A stretch of DNA of 64,000 nucleotides from Hyalangium gracile (GTDB taxonomy: Bacteria > Myxococcota > Myxococcia > Myxococcales > Myxococcaceae), in assembly GCF_020103725.1 (NCBI RefSeq), contig NZ_JAHXBG010000008.1, forward strand, positions 310,001 to 374,000. The letters run 5' to 3'. Numbering within the stretch: the first letter of the stretch is position 1; every line of letters starts with the position of its first letter. The notes under the pieces are model-generated. The model saw only the letters and a list, made by a program, of their open reading frames with translations, did not search any database and was not told the DNA's origin. Shown here piece by piece: positions 10,419 to 17,985 of the stretch. Position numbers and translations under genes: made by a program.

Positions 10419-10573
10419 GGTTTGGCTATCATGGGTGGGAGCTGAGGGGAGGCATCGGACGACGCCAGCAAGACAGCTGGCGCGAGGATCAAAACCGCAC
10501 CTCCAGTTCCCGCGGCGATGACGAAAAACGTCACTCCAGCAATGACGATGACTGTAACAATCAGTGCTTCCTT
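10415..10573 (-). pseudogene. Hydrophobic C-terminal remnant of a presumed toxin
   Basis: Reading on the minus strand up to TGA at 10415, the frame gives about 50 residues: EALIVTVIVIAGVTFFVIAA, then GTGGAVLILAPAVLL and an ASSDASPQLPPMIAKP tail. No start codon precedes it. The frame stops (TAG) at 10577-10579, at the edge of the IS element whose left end is at 10581. The tail overlaps the start of the downstream gene by 4 bp. A hydrophobic, Gly-rich end fits a membrane-acting or membrane-crossing toxin domain. Joining the sequences across the IS does not restore the frame, so decay may have preceded or followed insertion. Confidence 0.5.
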
Positions 10574-10580
10574 GGACTAA

Positions 10581-10597
10581 GAACCTATTTCGGTAGG
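10581..10597 (+). repeat. IS left terminal inverted repeat
   Basis: GAACCTATTTCGGTAGG. It pairs with the right end at 11532-11548 with three mismatches and is preceded by the TAA target duplicate at 10578-10580. Confidence 0.8.
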
Positions 10598-10646
10598 CGC
10601 AGAAAGCGAAGGAGCACCGTGTTGTCGAACCGTCGAGCCTCGGGGC

Positions 10647-11444
10647 CTACGAGGCTGGCAGTGCGTAGAACCAGGTGATGAGGCCGAGGGCCAAGTGAAG
10701 CATGGCCAGGAAGGTGTCTTCGCGTTTCTCCCAGCGGATGAGGATTCTGCGGAAACGGTTCATCCACGAATGAGCGCGTTCCACCACCCAGCGGCGCGCT
10801 TTCTTGCGGTGGCTCTTCTTGGGGACCTTGGCCGGGGGACGACGCGGGCGAATGTGCAGGCGCAGGCGGAACTTGTCACCCCAGCGCCGCACCTCGTTGC
10901 AGTCGTAGGCGGCGTCCACGCACAGGTGCTGGACGGCCCCCTTTTCAGGCTTGGGACGAGGGACCGGCACCGAATCGAACGTGGCTTGCAGCAGTTTGTG
11001 GTCGTTGACGTTGGCGCCCGCGACGACCACCCCTACGGGGACTCCGCGCCTATCGGTCAGTACACTCCTCTTGGTGCCCTTCTTGCCGCGGTCGGTCGGG
11101 TTGGGGCCGGTCTTCTGCCCACCCAGCGGGGCCTTGGTCATCGCTCCGTCCAGGCTCATCCACTGCCAGTCGATGCCCACCAGAGCGTCGTACGCCAGCA
11201 GTCCCAGGCGCCAAAACGCGTGGAAGACTCCTGCTGCCAACCATTCACGGAACCGTCGATAGGCTGAGGACGGGTGGCAGATGCCTGTGGCCTTCAGCGC
11301 TTGCCACTGCATCCCCGTGCGCAGAACCAGCAGGATGGCCTCCATCGCCGAACGATCCGGCACTCGTGGGTTATGACACCCCAGAGGATGTTCGGGCCGA
11401 GGGGGGAGCAGGGGCTCGATCTTCTCCCACAACTCCTCCGGCAT
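10647..11444 (-). CDS. IS5-family DDE transposase
   Basis: 265 residues in one frame. The N-terminal DUF4096-like segment (MPEELWEKIEPLLPPRP ... GMQWQALKATG, residues 1-60) precedes a DDE catalytic domain: Asp in WMSLDGAMTKAP (about 97), Asp in HLCVDAAYDCNEVR (about 174) and Glu in RRWVVERAHSWMNRFRR (about 222). The spacing and the Y-(2)-R-(3)-E-(6)-K-like end of the motif fit IS5-family enzymes. No frameshift is present, unlike two-frame IS5 relatives. It moves the surrounding element by cut-and-paste or copy-paste transposition. Confidence 0.9.
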   Translation of the reverse strand: MPEELWEKIEPLLPPRPEHPLGCHNPRVPDRSAMEAILLVLRTGMQWQALKATGICHPSSAYRRFREWLAAGVFHAFWRLGLLAYDALVGIDWQWMSLDGAMTKAPLGGQKTGPNPTDRGKKGTKRSVLTDRRGVPVGVVVAGANVNDHKLLQATFDSVPVPRPKPEKGAVQHLCVDAAYDCNEVRRWGDKFRLRLHIRPRRPPAKVPKKSHRKKARRWVVERAHSWMNRFRRILIRWEKREDTFLAMLHLALGLITWFYALPAS

Positions 11445-11531
11445 CCTTCAGCCGTCGTCTCTCTTCGCTACTCCCATTCTTCACTTCCTCCTCCTGACTC
11501 TAACTCATCAGGTAGGTTCTTTCATTCCCTA

Positions 11532-11548
11532 CCTACTGAGATAGGCTC
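11532..11548 (-). repeat. IS right terminal inverted repeat
   Basis: On the minus strand GAGCCTATCTCAGTAGG, the partner of the left repeat. The TAA target duplicate follows at 11549-11551. Between here and 11721 I see no gene. Confidence 0.8.
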
Positions 11549-11721
11549 TAAGCCTAGGCAGGTCGCGCTGTAACCAGCTAACGTCTGGAGCACACACCGG
11601 AGCGTTCCTCCTCTCCGTCTCGGCTTGTCCCATTCTCAGCTCCGCTGGAGGGGCACACTGGGGCACATGCGGCCCGACAGGGGCAATTGCTTGTACGCGA
11701 GGACCTGAATTCCCTTGCCTC

Positions 11722-11988
11722 CTAAGGCTCACGAGAACCTCGTGGGAGGCTGACAGGAGCGTGTGCCCTGGCGAGGTTGAGTACCGGGCGGAAGGCGGAG
11801 GCGAAGTAGGCCGCAGCCGCGTACTCGGTGTTCGCGCACAGCTGCCGGTCCTTCTCCCGGTGCAGCACCTGCCATGCGAGCAACTGCGCTATGAACTGCC
11901 GCTCCGGCACCTTCAGCACCTTGACCGTGTTGCGCAGGCTCACCGCGCCGCCCGCGTCAATCAGATTCTCGAAGGCCCATGGTCCGGA
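11722..11988 (-). pseudogene. Phage antirepressor KilAC-like fragment
   Basis: The minus-strand frame is open from a TAA at 11989-11991 down to the stop at 11722. It reads PWAFENLIDAGGAVSLRNTV, then KVLKVPERQFIAQLLAWQVL and HREKDRQLCANTEYAAAAYF. The order (FENLIDA..., a short KVL helix, ERQFIAQLL, a VLHRE turn, then Y...YF) follows the KilAC DNA-binding domain at the end of phage antirepressors. There is no start codon or N-terminal domain, so this is a remnant. It suggests that prophage DNA contributed to this region. Similarity is judged by pattern only. Confidence 0.4.
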
Positions 11989-12011
11989 TTATCTGAGCCA
12001 GGAGGTAAGAC

Positions 12012-12512
12012 TTATGCGTCGTGCGGAGGCGTCGGCGAGTCGTTGTCGGGAGGCACATACTTCCGTTCGGCGACGTCGTCGGTGAAGTCCAAAGGAAGTT
12101 GAATCGGCTCCTCCTCAGGATGGGTCGCGTTGTAGTGATCACAGTCAAGCGTCAGTTGGAGCAAATCCCCGACGACCTGCTCGCGCCGCTGCTTGAAGGC
12201 CTTCTCCATGAACGCCCGGGGCTCCTCGTCGATGTCGCCCCAGATCGTATACTGCTTGCCGTCCTTCGCGACAGTCACGGCGTGGTTGGCGCGATACGTC
12301 CGTCCCGTCCTTGGGTCACGGCGGTGTTCCTCGCGGAATGCCTTCGAGTACTCCTCGGCCAGCTTCGCCATCGGGTCGACAGGAACAGGCTTCGGCTCCA
12401 GCCCCTTCTTCACAGCCCATTCAGCAACCTCCTGGGCAGTGGGCGTCCGCCCAGGATGTGCCGCCTTGTACTCCCGCAGAATCCGCTGCCGCATTTCAGC
12501 CTTCGTCGTCAT
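12012..12512 (-). CDS. Hypothetical protein paired with an XRE-ImmA regulator
   Basis: 166 residues, charged, without signal peptide or membrane segment. The start at 12512 has AAGGAG six bases upstream; the ATG two codons earlier overlaps that site and is less likely. The N-terminus (KAEMRQRILREYKAAHPGRT, then PTAQEVAEWAVKKGLEPKP) looks helical and the rest is mixed alpha/beta (AVTVAKDGKQYTIWGDIDEE). It begins 10 bp after the XRE-ImmA gene stop and must be co-transcribed. Because ImmA-type proteases commonly act on a partner encoded beside them, this could be the regulated effector or substrate. The family is not recognised. Confidence 0.6.
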   Translation of the reverse strand: MTTKAEMRQRILREYKAAHPGRTPTAQEVAEWAVKKGLEPKPVPVDPMAKLAEEYSKAFREEHRRDPRTGRTYRANHAVTVAKDGKQYTIWGDIDEEPRAFMEKAFKQRREQVVGDLLQLTLDCDHYNATHPEEEPIQLPLDFTDDVAERKYVPPDNDSPTPPHDA

Positions 12513-12522
12513 GTGCATCTCC

Positions 12523-13659
12523 TTAGTGCCCTACAGGTGCGACATCCCCCCAGCCATCGACCACTGCACCCGGCGCAACGGCATACCGAATTTTCACCAA
12601 GTGCTTCGTGAACAGGTCCCAACGCTTGAGTCGGTAACGGAGCTGGCCTGCAACCAGTCCCGGATGAAGGCGCAATCTGGCAGCGAAACCAAGGATGTCT
12701 CTTTCTGCAAACACAGGCTGCTTACGCGCGATAAACGAATCGAGTTCCTTTTTGGGCACACAGAACGCCGTGGCTGCTTCATTCGCCAGTCGTTCTTCTT
12801 CAGGTACATCCTGGCCCGCAGTTTCGATGTCCGTGTCGATGATGGGTTCGACACGGCCATGTTGGCGGAGCACATGCTCCAACTCGTGGCGGAGGACGAA
12901 CCAGAAATTGTCAACCCGGTCGAACCGCAGCGACATGCCAATCACTGGCGCCGTCTCACCCAGCCACAGACACGCGCCATCGATCTTCGCCTTCGGTAGA
13001 GACTCCACGAGGACAAAGCGGATGCCAGCCTCTGAAAGGATCCGGGGAACATGCCGTGCCTCCTCTGGAGCGGCGAGGAGTCCAGACAGGGCTTTGATGG
13101 CTTCCCGGCAGGAGTCGGGCGAGTAGCGCGGCACCACTATCTCCCGGGCTAGGTGCTTCACGCGGAGGAGCCAGGCCTGTTGAGCGAGCGTTGTGGGCCC
13201 CGCCACATCCGTTTTCTTCGCCGCGTGTGGTTGGACGGTGGAGAAGATCTCCTCTGGTTTATGTACGCCGAAGAACTTGGTGAGCGCAGACTCCACCCGC
13301 TCCACCTGCTTCACGTCTTCTGCGTCGATCCACCGGCGCTTGATCATCTCCCCAACAGGAAGAGAGCCGAAGAGGTTGGCGCGGAACTCAAGGAGCGGGT
13401 CCAGTTGTACTAGACCGCGCGCCAAGTACAGTTCATGGGCCTTCTGAAGATCCATGAACTTTTCGGCAGGGATGCTGAAGACCTGCCCTAGAAGGACCGC
13501 CATCTCGGCGCTCAGGGCCCGCTTGCCCGCGACGATTTGATTGATGGCGGGTTCGGTCGTGTTCAGCACTACGGCGAGGACTTTCTGGGTCCACCCCCGC
13601 TGTTCGAGCAGGTGGCGGATCAATTGTCCAGGCGTCTTGAAGTTGGAGACATCGACCAT
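12523..13659 (-). CDS. XRE-family HTH regulator fused to an ImmA/IrrE metallopeptidase
   Basis: 378 residues. A Cro/C1-type HTH occupies residues about 10-65 (HLLEQRGWTQKVLAVVLNTT then QIVAGKRALSAE), of the HigA-like subtype. A linker follows, then an ImmA/IrrE domain with the zinc motif HELEH at 258-262 and a downstream Glu-rich helix (LANEAATAFCVP, about 293-304). Such fusions sense a signal and relieve repression, by proteolysis or conformational change, in phage, ICE and toxin-antitoxin loci. The ATG at 13659 has GGAG eight bases upstream and is preferred over an upstream TTG. A palindromic operator lies 34 bp upstream. Confidence 0.85.
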   Translation of the reverse strand: MVDVSNFKTPGQLIRHLLEQRGWTQKVLAVVLNTTEPAINQIVAGKRALSAEMAVLLGQVFSIPAEKFMDLQKAHELYLARGLVQLDPLLEFRANLFGSLPVGEMIKRRWIDAEDVKQVERVESALTKFFGVHKPEEIFSTVQPHAAKKTDVAGPTTLAQQAWLLRVKHLAREIVVPRYSPDSCREAIKALSGLLAAPEEARHVPRILSEAGIRFVLVESLPKAKIDGACLWLGETAPVIGMSLRFDRVDNFWFVLRHELEHVLRQHGRVEPIIDTDIETAGQDVPEEERLANEAATAFCVPKKELDSFIARKQPVFAERDILGFAARLRLHPGLVAGQLRYRLKRWDLFTKHLVKIRYAVAPGAVVDGWGDVAPVGH

Positions 13660-13692
13660 CGCCAAACTCCAATCTCATGGATCGGACGGCAG

Positions 13693-13710
13693 CGCAATTG
13701 CGAAATTACG
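13693..13710. promoter_or_regulatory. Tandem palindromic operator upstream of the XRE-ImmA gene
   Basis: Two 10-bp sites of the form CGNAATTNCG overlap by two bases: CGCAATTGCG at 13693-13702 (perfect palindrome) and CGAAATTACG at 13701-13710. They lie 34-51 bp upstream of the XRE-ImmA ATG in an AT-rich stretch that stands out from the GC-rich surroundings. Position and symmetry fit an autoregulatory operator for the dimeric HTH protein. No direct evidence of binding. Confidence 0.5.
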
Positions 13711-13901
13711 ATTTTTGTTAATCTCCCCATATGTGGTGGGTGGATGGTTCTGGGCCCCAACAGGTGGGGCTTGAGCCGTGCGTTCCTAGCGCCGGAGGCA
13801 CAGGAGAGCGCGGTGCAACAACTCGACCGGGCCCGTGCCCAACGCCCCGCCGCACCGGCTAGAAATGCCGGAGGGGCACATGAGGACACGAGGCCAAAGA
13901 A

Positions 13902-13932
13902 AAGCCCATCACCCCGGTGAGATTGCTGGGCT
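13902..13932 (-). terminator. Rho-independent terminator candidate
   Basis: On the minus strand AAGCCCA pairs with TGGGCTT, and inside this TCACC pairs with GGTGA around a 2-nt loop, with an unpaired GATTGC-type bulge on one side. The stem is followed by TTCTTT. It lies 54 bp after the stop of the Ser/Thr kinase gene at 13986 and could end that transcript, or the RNA whose 3' end is suggested at 13941-13963. Confidence 0.45.
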
Positions 13933-13940
13933 TCTGAATG

Positions 13941-13963
13941 CGGAGGCGGCGGGAATCGAACTC
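13941..13963 (-). other. tRNA/tmRNA 3'-end-like sequence, candidate attachment site
   Basis: The minus strand contains GAGTTCGATTCCCGCCGCC followed by TCCG. This has the form of a T-loop (TTCGATTC) plus the 3' acceptor strand of a tRNA or of tmRNA, whose 3' end is often CCCGCCGCCTCC. The 5' half of the molecule is absent and the T-stem pairs poorly, so this is not a working RNA gene. Integrating elements leave such 3' fragments at their borders. It lies at the edge of the mosaic region (about 9.6-14 kb). A chance match cannot be excluded. Confidence 0.35.
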
Positions 13964-13985
13964 GTCGCCGGACGACAATCAGGCT

Positions 13986-15362
13986 TCAGGGAGGGCGCGT
14001 GGGGTGGGACGTGGAGGGTCGGTCCCGAGACAGGGCAGGGACGTAGCACCTTCCCTGGAACAGCGTACCGATGGGGCCGAGCGCCTCGCACTGCTCACGA
14101 TCCATCTCCGATGGAACCCAGCACGCCCCATTGAGGGCGACCTGGCGCTTGTGAGGGCAGCGGCCCTTCGCATTGGGTCGTATCTGCCCCGGTTGCGGCT
14201 CGGGAGGGGAGTCCTGAGCGAGCGGCGCCTGCACCGAAGGCTCCTGAGTCTGTGCCGTCGAGGCGGTGGAAGCGGACTCACCGAGCCCTGCCGTGCCTGC
14301 GTCCTGCGTGCCCTCCGTCGCAGGCATCACCTGGACGACGAAGGTCTTCTGCACGGGCTGCACCGAAGCCACCCAGCTCGCCCACGCGACCAGCGTCAGG
14401 CTCGCCGCCATCGCGAGCCATGACCCTCCCAGACGGGCAGGTTCTCGGGCAGGTGCTGGTGGGCGCGAGGCGTGCTCGAGGGCCGCAGCGAACTCGCCTG
14501 CGGTACCGCGCTGCTCGGGCCGCACCGCGAGCAGGCGCAGAATGCAGGCGCGCACGGTGGGGTCCACTCCACGAAGCGAGGCAGGCGTGCGCACGGAGTG
14601 CACCTGCCAGGTGCCGTGTTCGTCCTGGGTGGGCTCTACCCACTCCGGGTACTCCCCGGTGAGCAGCCTGCAGGCCGTCATGCCCAGCGCGTAGAGGTCA
14701 TCGGCGGGCTGGTGGGCGTAGCGAGCCGAGCCGTCGCGCCGACGGTGGAGGACGAACAGGCCCGCCTCCGGGGAGCGGTAGAGCGGGGTGCCCAGGCATG
14801 CGGCGGGAGGAGTGAGGAGCTCGGCGCCCGGGAAGGTGCCCAGGCCGAAATCGGTGAGCAGGGCGCGGCCATCGCAGCGGCGCACCAGCACGTTCTCGCC
14901 CTTCAAGTCCCGGTGCACGGCGCCCAGGGCGTGGACAGCCGCGAGGGCCCGTGCCAGCTGGGCCAGCACGCGGAAGCACTCCCGAGAGGGGAGGTCCGGA
15001 TGAGAGCCCCAGTGGTACAGCGGCACGCCGTCCACCCACTCCATGGCGAGCCAGGGATAGCGAGTGCCATCCGGGGCCTGCCACGTGCCGGAGCCCCGCA
15101 GGCGAGGAACGCTGGGGTGACGCAGGCGGGATAGCAGCTGCGCCTCGCGAGCAAACCGAGGGTCTTCCGGATGCAGCGCCAGCTTCAGGGCAACGGGCGC
15201 AGCGCGCGCGGCTCGCTGGGGAACGGCGCGGTAGACGGCGCCATGGACACCTTGGGCGGCCCAGGCCACCACGCGCCAGGGCCCTACCTCGGTGCCAGGC
15301 GGCAGGTGGGCTGAGCCCCGTGCCGGGTTCCCGCTGTCTGCATGCCACTCCACGATGAGCAA
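13986..15362 (-). CDS. Ser/Thr protein kinase with transmembrane segment and four-Cys ectodomain
   Basis: 458 residues. The N-terminal Hanks-type kinase (about 25-295) has the nucleotide Lys in PVALKLALHPED, the catalytic loop HRDLKGENVLV and TDFGLG for the DFG motif. The glycine loop reads WAAQGVHGAVYRA, with the first Gly replaced by Ala. A transmembrane helix (LAMAASLTLVAWASWVASV, about 320-340) is followed by a Pro/Ser-rich spacer and a terminal domain with four cysteines (GRCPHKRQ, NGACWVPS, EQCEALG, QGRCYVPA). It probably senses an extracytoplasmic signal and phosphorylates cytoplasmic partners. The start is TTG with no clear ribosome site, so it is uncertain. A paralogue lies at 48926. 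Confidence 0.8.
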   Translation of the reverse strand: MLIVEWHADSGNPARGSAHLPPGTEVGPWRVVAWAAQGVHGAVYRAVPQRAARAAPVALKLALHPEDPRFAREAQLLSRLRHPSVPRLRGSGTWQAPDGTRYPWLAMEWVDGVPLYHWGSHPDLPSRECFRVLAQLARALAAVHALGAVHRDLKGENVLVRRCDGRALLTDFGLGTFPGAELLTPPAACLGTPLYRSPEAGLFVLHRRRDGSARYAHQPADDLYALGMTACRLLTGEYPEWVEPTQDEHGTWQVHSVRTPASLRGVDPTVRACILRLLAVRPEQRGTAGEFAAALEHASRPPAPAREPARLGGSWLAMAASLTLVAWASWVASVQPVQKTFVVQVMPATEGTQDAGTAGLGESASTASTAQTQEPSVQAPLAQDSPPEPQPGQIRPNAKGRCPHKRQVALNGACWVPSEMDREQCEALGPIGTLFQGRCYVPALSRDRPSTSHPTRPP

Positions 15363-15466
15363 GGGGATACGCCGAGGCCGGCACCCCTGTCGAGGGGCCG
15401 GGGGCCGGGCGTTGCTCGGGGCCCTGGGGCAGATGCGCGGGGCGAACCTCTCGGGTGAAGAACATT

Positions 15467-15480
15467 GTGAGCGCGTTCAC
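15467..15480. promoter_or_regulatory. Imperfect palindrome upstream of the oxylipin cluster
   Basis: GTGAGCGCGTTCAC is a 14-bp inverted repeat with one mismatched pair (GTGAGCG against GTGAACG). It lies 85-98 bp upstream of the dioxygenase ATG at 15565, in the 202-bp gap between two divergent genes. It could be an operator for either. Only symmetry and position support this. Confidence 0.3.
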
Positions 15481-15564
15481 TCCTTCGCAGTGACGCGGCT
15501 CACAGCCGTGCCATGCGTGAGTCCCTAGTCTGCTGCCATTCACAAAGCAGCCCAGGGGTTCACC

Positions 15565-17904
15565 ATGATCAACCTTGCGTACAAGAAGAGGGAGTACGAG
15601 GCCGAAGTCCATGAGAGCGATGAACTCGATCCCGCCATCGCGCTCCTCGAGCGCGGCAACTACCTCGACGCGGTGGTGCTCCTGAAGGCAAGGCTGGCAG
15701 ATCGTCCTACTGCCAGTGACCATGGCTTGCTGGGGACCACCTACCTGCTGATGGAGCTGTACGAGGACGCGAAGCAGCAACTCGAGCTGGCACTGGAGAA
15801 GGACCCGGACAGCAAGGACTGGACCGGCAAATTGCAGAAGGCCATGGAAGGCTCCCTGACCGGAGTCAACGTCCAGGTACCCGAAATGCTGCCCTTCCAT
15901 CGGGAGGAATTGCTGGCTCCCCCCGAGGACCCCAACCTTCCCTCGCCGCCACCTCCACGCCCCGCCACTCCCGCCGGCTGGCTGTACTCTGTTGTTGGCA
16001 AGCTGGTGGGCAAGATCGTCGACACCGTGAAGCAGCGGCAGCTGAAGAACTTCGACGATGCGTCCATGTTTGATGGGGTGTGGACCAACTGGTACCGCAA
16101 GCGGTACTTCGAGGCGATCCTGACGCTGGCCTACATGCGCGAGCGCCTCGACCACCACAACCTCTACGACACCTACCCCGAAGGTGAGCTGACCGCCTTC
16201 CAGGCGAAGAACCAGACTCCTCCTCAGGGAGTCACCCACTTCCGCACCGCGGATGGTTCCTGGAACAACCTGGACAATCCCAAGGAGGGAGCGGCTGGGG
16301 TGCGATTCCCGCGCAACGTGGCCCAGTCCTCCACCTGGCCTCGCGCCGATCTGCTCACGCCCAATCCCGCGGAGATCAGCCAGGTGCTGCTGGCACGGCG
16401 AGACGAGGGAATGCTCAAGGTGCCTTTCCTCAACCTGCTGGCTGGCGCCTGGATCCAGTTCATGGTCCACGACTGGGTGAGCCACCGGATGGGTTCCATC
16501 TTCGGCATCCACGAGATCCCCCTGCCGGAGGATCATCCCGCGCGAAAGAAGTACCACCAGACGAAGATGTTCGTAGGGAAGACCGCCCCGGATCCCACCC
16601 GCGCGCGCAGCGAGGCAGGAGTGCCTCCCACGTACATCAACGAGGTGACGTCCTGGTGGGACGGCTCACAGATCTACGGCAGCGACCAGAAGACCGCGCA
16701 GCGTCTGCGCACGCTGCGCGATGGCAAGCTGCGGCTGACGGAGCAGGGCCTGCTGCCCGTGGGGCGCGATGGCATCGAAGAGACAGGCTACAACCGGAAC
16801 TGGTGGCTGGGGCTCGGCATGCTGCACACCCTGTTCACCCGGGAGCACAACGCCATCTGCGACATGCTCAAGGCCCGCTACCCAGCGTGGGACGACAACC
16901 GCCTGTACAACGTGGCCCGCCTCATCAACGCCGCGGTGATGGCGAAGATCCATACCGTCGAGTGGACGCCCGCCATCCTGCCCAACTCGGTGCTCTACGA
17001 TGGGATGAACGCCAACTGGTACGGCATGGCCGAGACGTTGCTCAGGTCCCGCAAGGACCGGCGGACGCTGCCCCCGCTGAAGATTGCCAGCCCGGAGGTT
17101 GGCGGCATCGTCGGCAATGCCACCGAGAAGTTCGGCGTGCCCTACGGCTTGAGCGAGGAGTTCACCGAGGTCTACCGGCTGCATGAACTGCTGCCCGACA
17201 CGCTGGAGCTCCGCCGGATCGGCTCCTCCGTGCCGGTGGAGCACGTGCCGCTGGCGATGGTGCGCCAGTCCGGAGTGCACAAGCTCACCGCGCGTGTGCG
17301 GATGGAAGACCTCTTCTTCTCGTTCGGCAACATGCATCCGGGCCAGCTCGTGCTCAACAACTACCCGAACACGTTGCGCGAGCTGAGCCTCCCTGGGAAC
17401 CCGATGTATGACCTGGCCGCGGTCGACATCCTCCGTGCGCGTGAGCGGGGGGTTCCGCCCTACAATGAGTTCCGTCGCCAGCTTGGGCTCCAGCCGATCC
17501 GCACCTTCGAGGATCTGACCAGCGATCAAGCCACGCTGGCCGCGCTCAAGCGCATCTATCGGAGCGTGGAGGAGATTGATCTGCTGGTGGGCAACCGGGC
17601 CGAGGCCGTCCGCCCGGATCACTTCGGCTTCGGAGAGACGCTCTTCCATGTCTTCATCCTCAATGCCAGCCGCCGCCTGCAAGCGGACCGGTTCTTCACC
17701 GAGAATTACAACGCGGAGACGTACACCCCCGAGGGGTTGCGGTGGGTCGATGAGAGCGACATGAAGGCGGTGCTGCTACGTCAATTCCCTGCGCTGGGCG
17801 AGACGGGGCTGGCCAATGTGATCAACGCTTTCGAGCCCTGGGATACGGAAGGGGCGGATATCGGCAACCCGGCCCGCCACCCGCTGCACACGCTCGACCG
17901 CTGA
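15565..17904 (+). CDS. Alpha-dioxygenase-like animal heme peroxidase with N-terminal TPR region
   Basis: 779 residues. Residues 20-100 form a TPR-like helical region (IALLERGNYLDAVVLLKARL), unusual for this family. The rest is an animal-type heme peroxidase domain closest in pattern to plant fatty-acid alpha-dioxygenases. The distal His segment is WIQFMVHDWVSH (His302). SWWDGSQIYGS, LFTREHNAICDML and the proximal His segment AKIHTVEWTPAIL (His463) follow, then LYDGMNANWYG and VPPYNEFRRQLGL. Alpha-dioxygenases add O2 to the alpha-carbon of fatty acids. A peroxidase or cyclooxygenase-like activity is the alternative. No signal peptide is seen. A lipoxygenase and a desaturase follow on the same strand, pointing to oxygenated fatty-acid synthesis. 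Confidence 0.8.
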   Translation: MINLAYKKREYEAEVHESDELDPAIALLERGNYLDAVVLLKARLADRPTASDHGLLGTTYLLMELYEDAKQQLELALEKDPDSKDWTGKLQKAMEGSLTGVNVQVPEMLPFHREELLAPPEDPNLPSPPPPRPATPAGWLYSVVGKLVGKIVDTVKQRQLKNFDDASMFDGVWTNWYRKRYFEAILTLAYMRERLDHHNLYDTYPEGELTAFQAKNQTPPQGVTHFRTADGSWNNLDNPKEGAAGVRFPRNVAQSSTWPRADLLTPNPAEISQVLLARRDEGMLKVPFLNLLAGAWIQFMVHDWVSHRMGSIFGIHEIPLPEDHPARKKYHQTKMFVGKTAPDPTRARSEAGVPPTYINEVTSWWDGSQIYGSDQKTAQRLRTLRDGKLRLTEQGLLPVGRDGIEETGYNRNWWLGLGMLHTLFTREHNAICDMLKARYPAWDDNRLYNVARLINAAVMAKIHTVEWTPAILPNSVLYDGMNANWYGMAETLLRSRKDRRTLPPLKIASPEVGGIVGNATEKFGVPYGLSEEFTEVYRLHELLPDTLELRRIGSSVPVEHVPLAMVRQSGVHKLTARVRMEDLFFSFGNMHPGQLVLNNYPNTLRELSLPGNPMYDLAAVDILRARERGVPPYNEFRRQLGLQPIRTFEDLTSDQATLAALKRIYRSVEEIDLLVGNRAEAVRPDHFGFGETLFHVFILNASRRLQADRFFTENYNAETYTPEGLRWVDESDMKAVLLRQFPALGETGLANVINAFEPWDTEGADIGNPARHPLHTLDR

Positions 17905-17985
17905 ACATTGCCGTACGCGCGGGGGGGGCGAGGAACTCGTCCCTCCGCGTCTTCCTTCCAACTCTCATTGAATTCAGGAGAAGTC

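Larger units (their letters stand above)
10581..11548. mobile_element. IS5-family insertion sequence, complete
   Basis: A 968-bp element with imperfect terminal inverted repeats: GAACCTATTTCGGTAGG at the left (10581-10597) and, reversed, GAGCCTATCTCAGTAGG at the right (11532-11548), 14 of 17 matching. It is flanked by TAA on both sides (10578-10580 and 11549-11551), a 3-bp target duplication of the T-N-A type seen in several IS5 subgroups. It carries one transposase gene on the minus strand. The ends and the open frame are intact, so it may still be active. It sits next to the 3' end of a toxin-like gene. Confidence 0.85.

Noticed and set aside
11552-11721. The missing 5' part of the toxin on the far side of the IS
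   Set aside because: Joining the flanks after removing the IS and one target copy gives a stop in the frame of the hydrophobic tail, and nothing recognisable lies upstream.
13941-13963. A functional tRNA or tmRNA gene
   Set aside because: Only the T-loop and 3' acceptor part is present, with weak T-stem pairing and no D-arm, anticodon arm or 5' acceptor strand.
14698-16557. A 600-codon minus-strand frame spanning the oxylipin promoter and the dioxygenase gene
   Set aside because: It covers the clear heme peroxidase gene and the divergent kinase, has no domain pattern, and is expected from codon bias.
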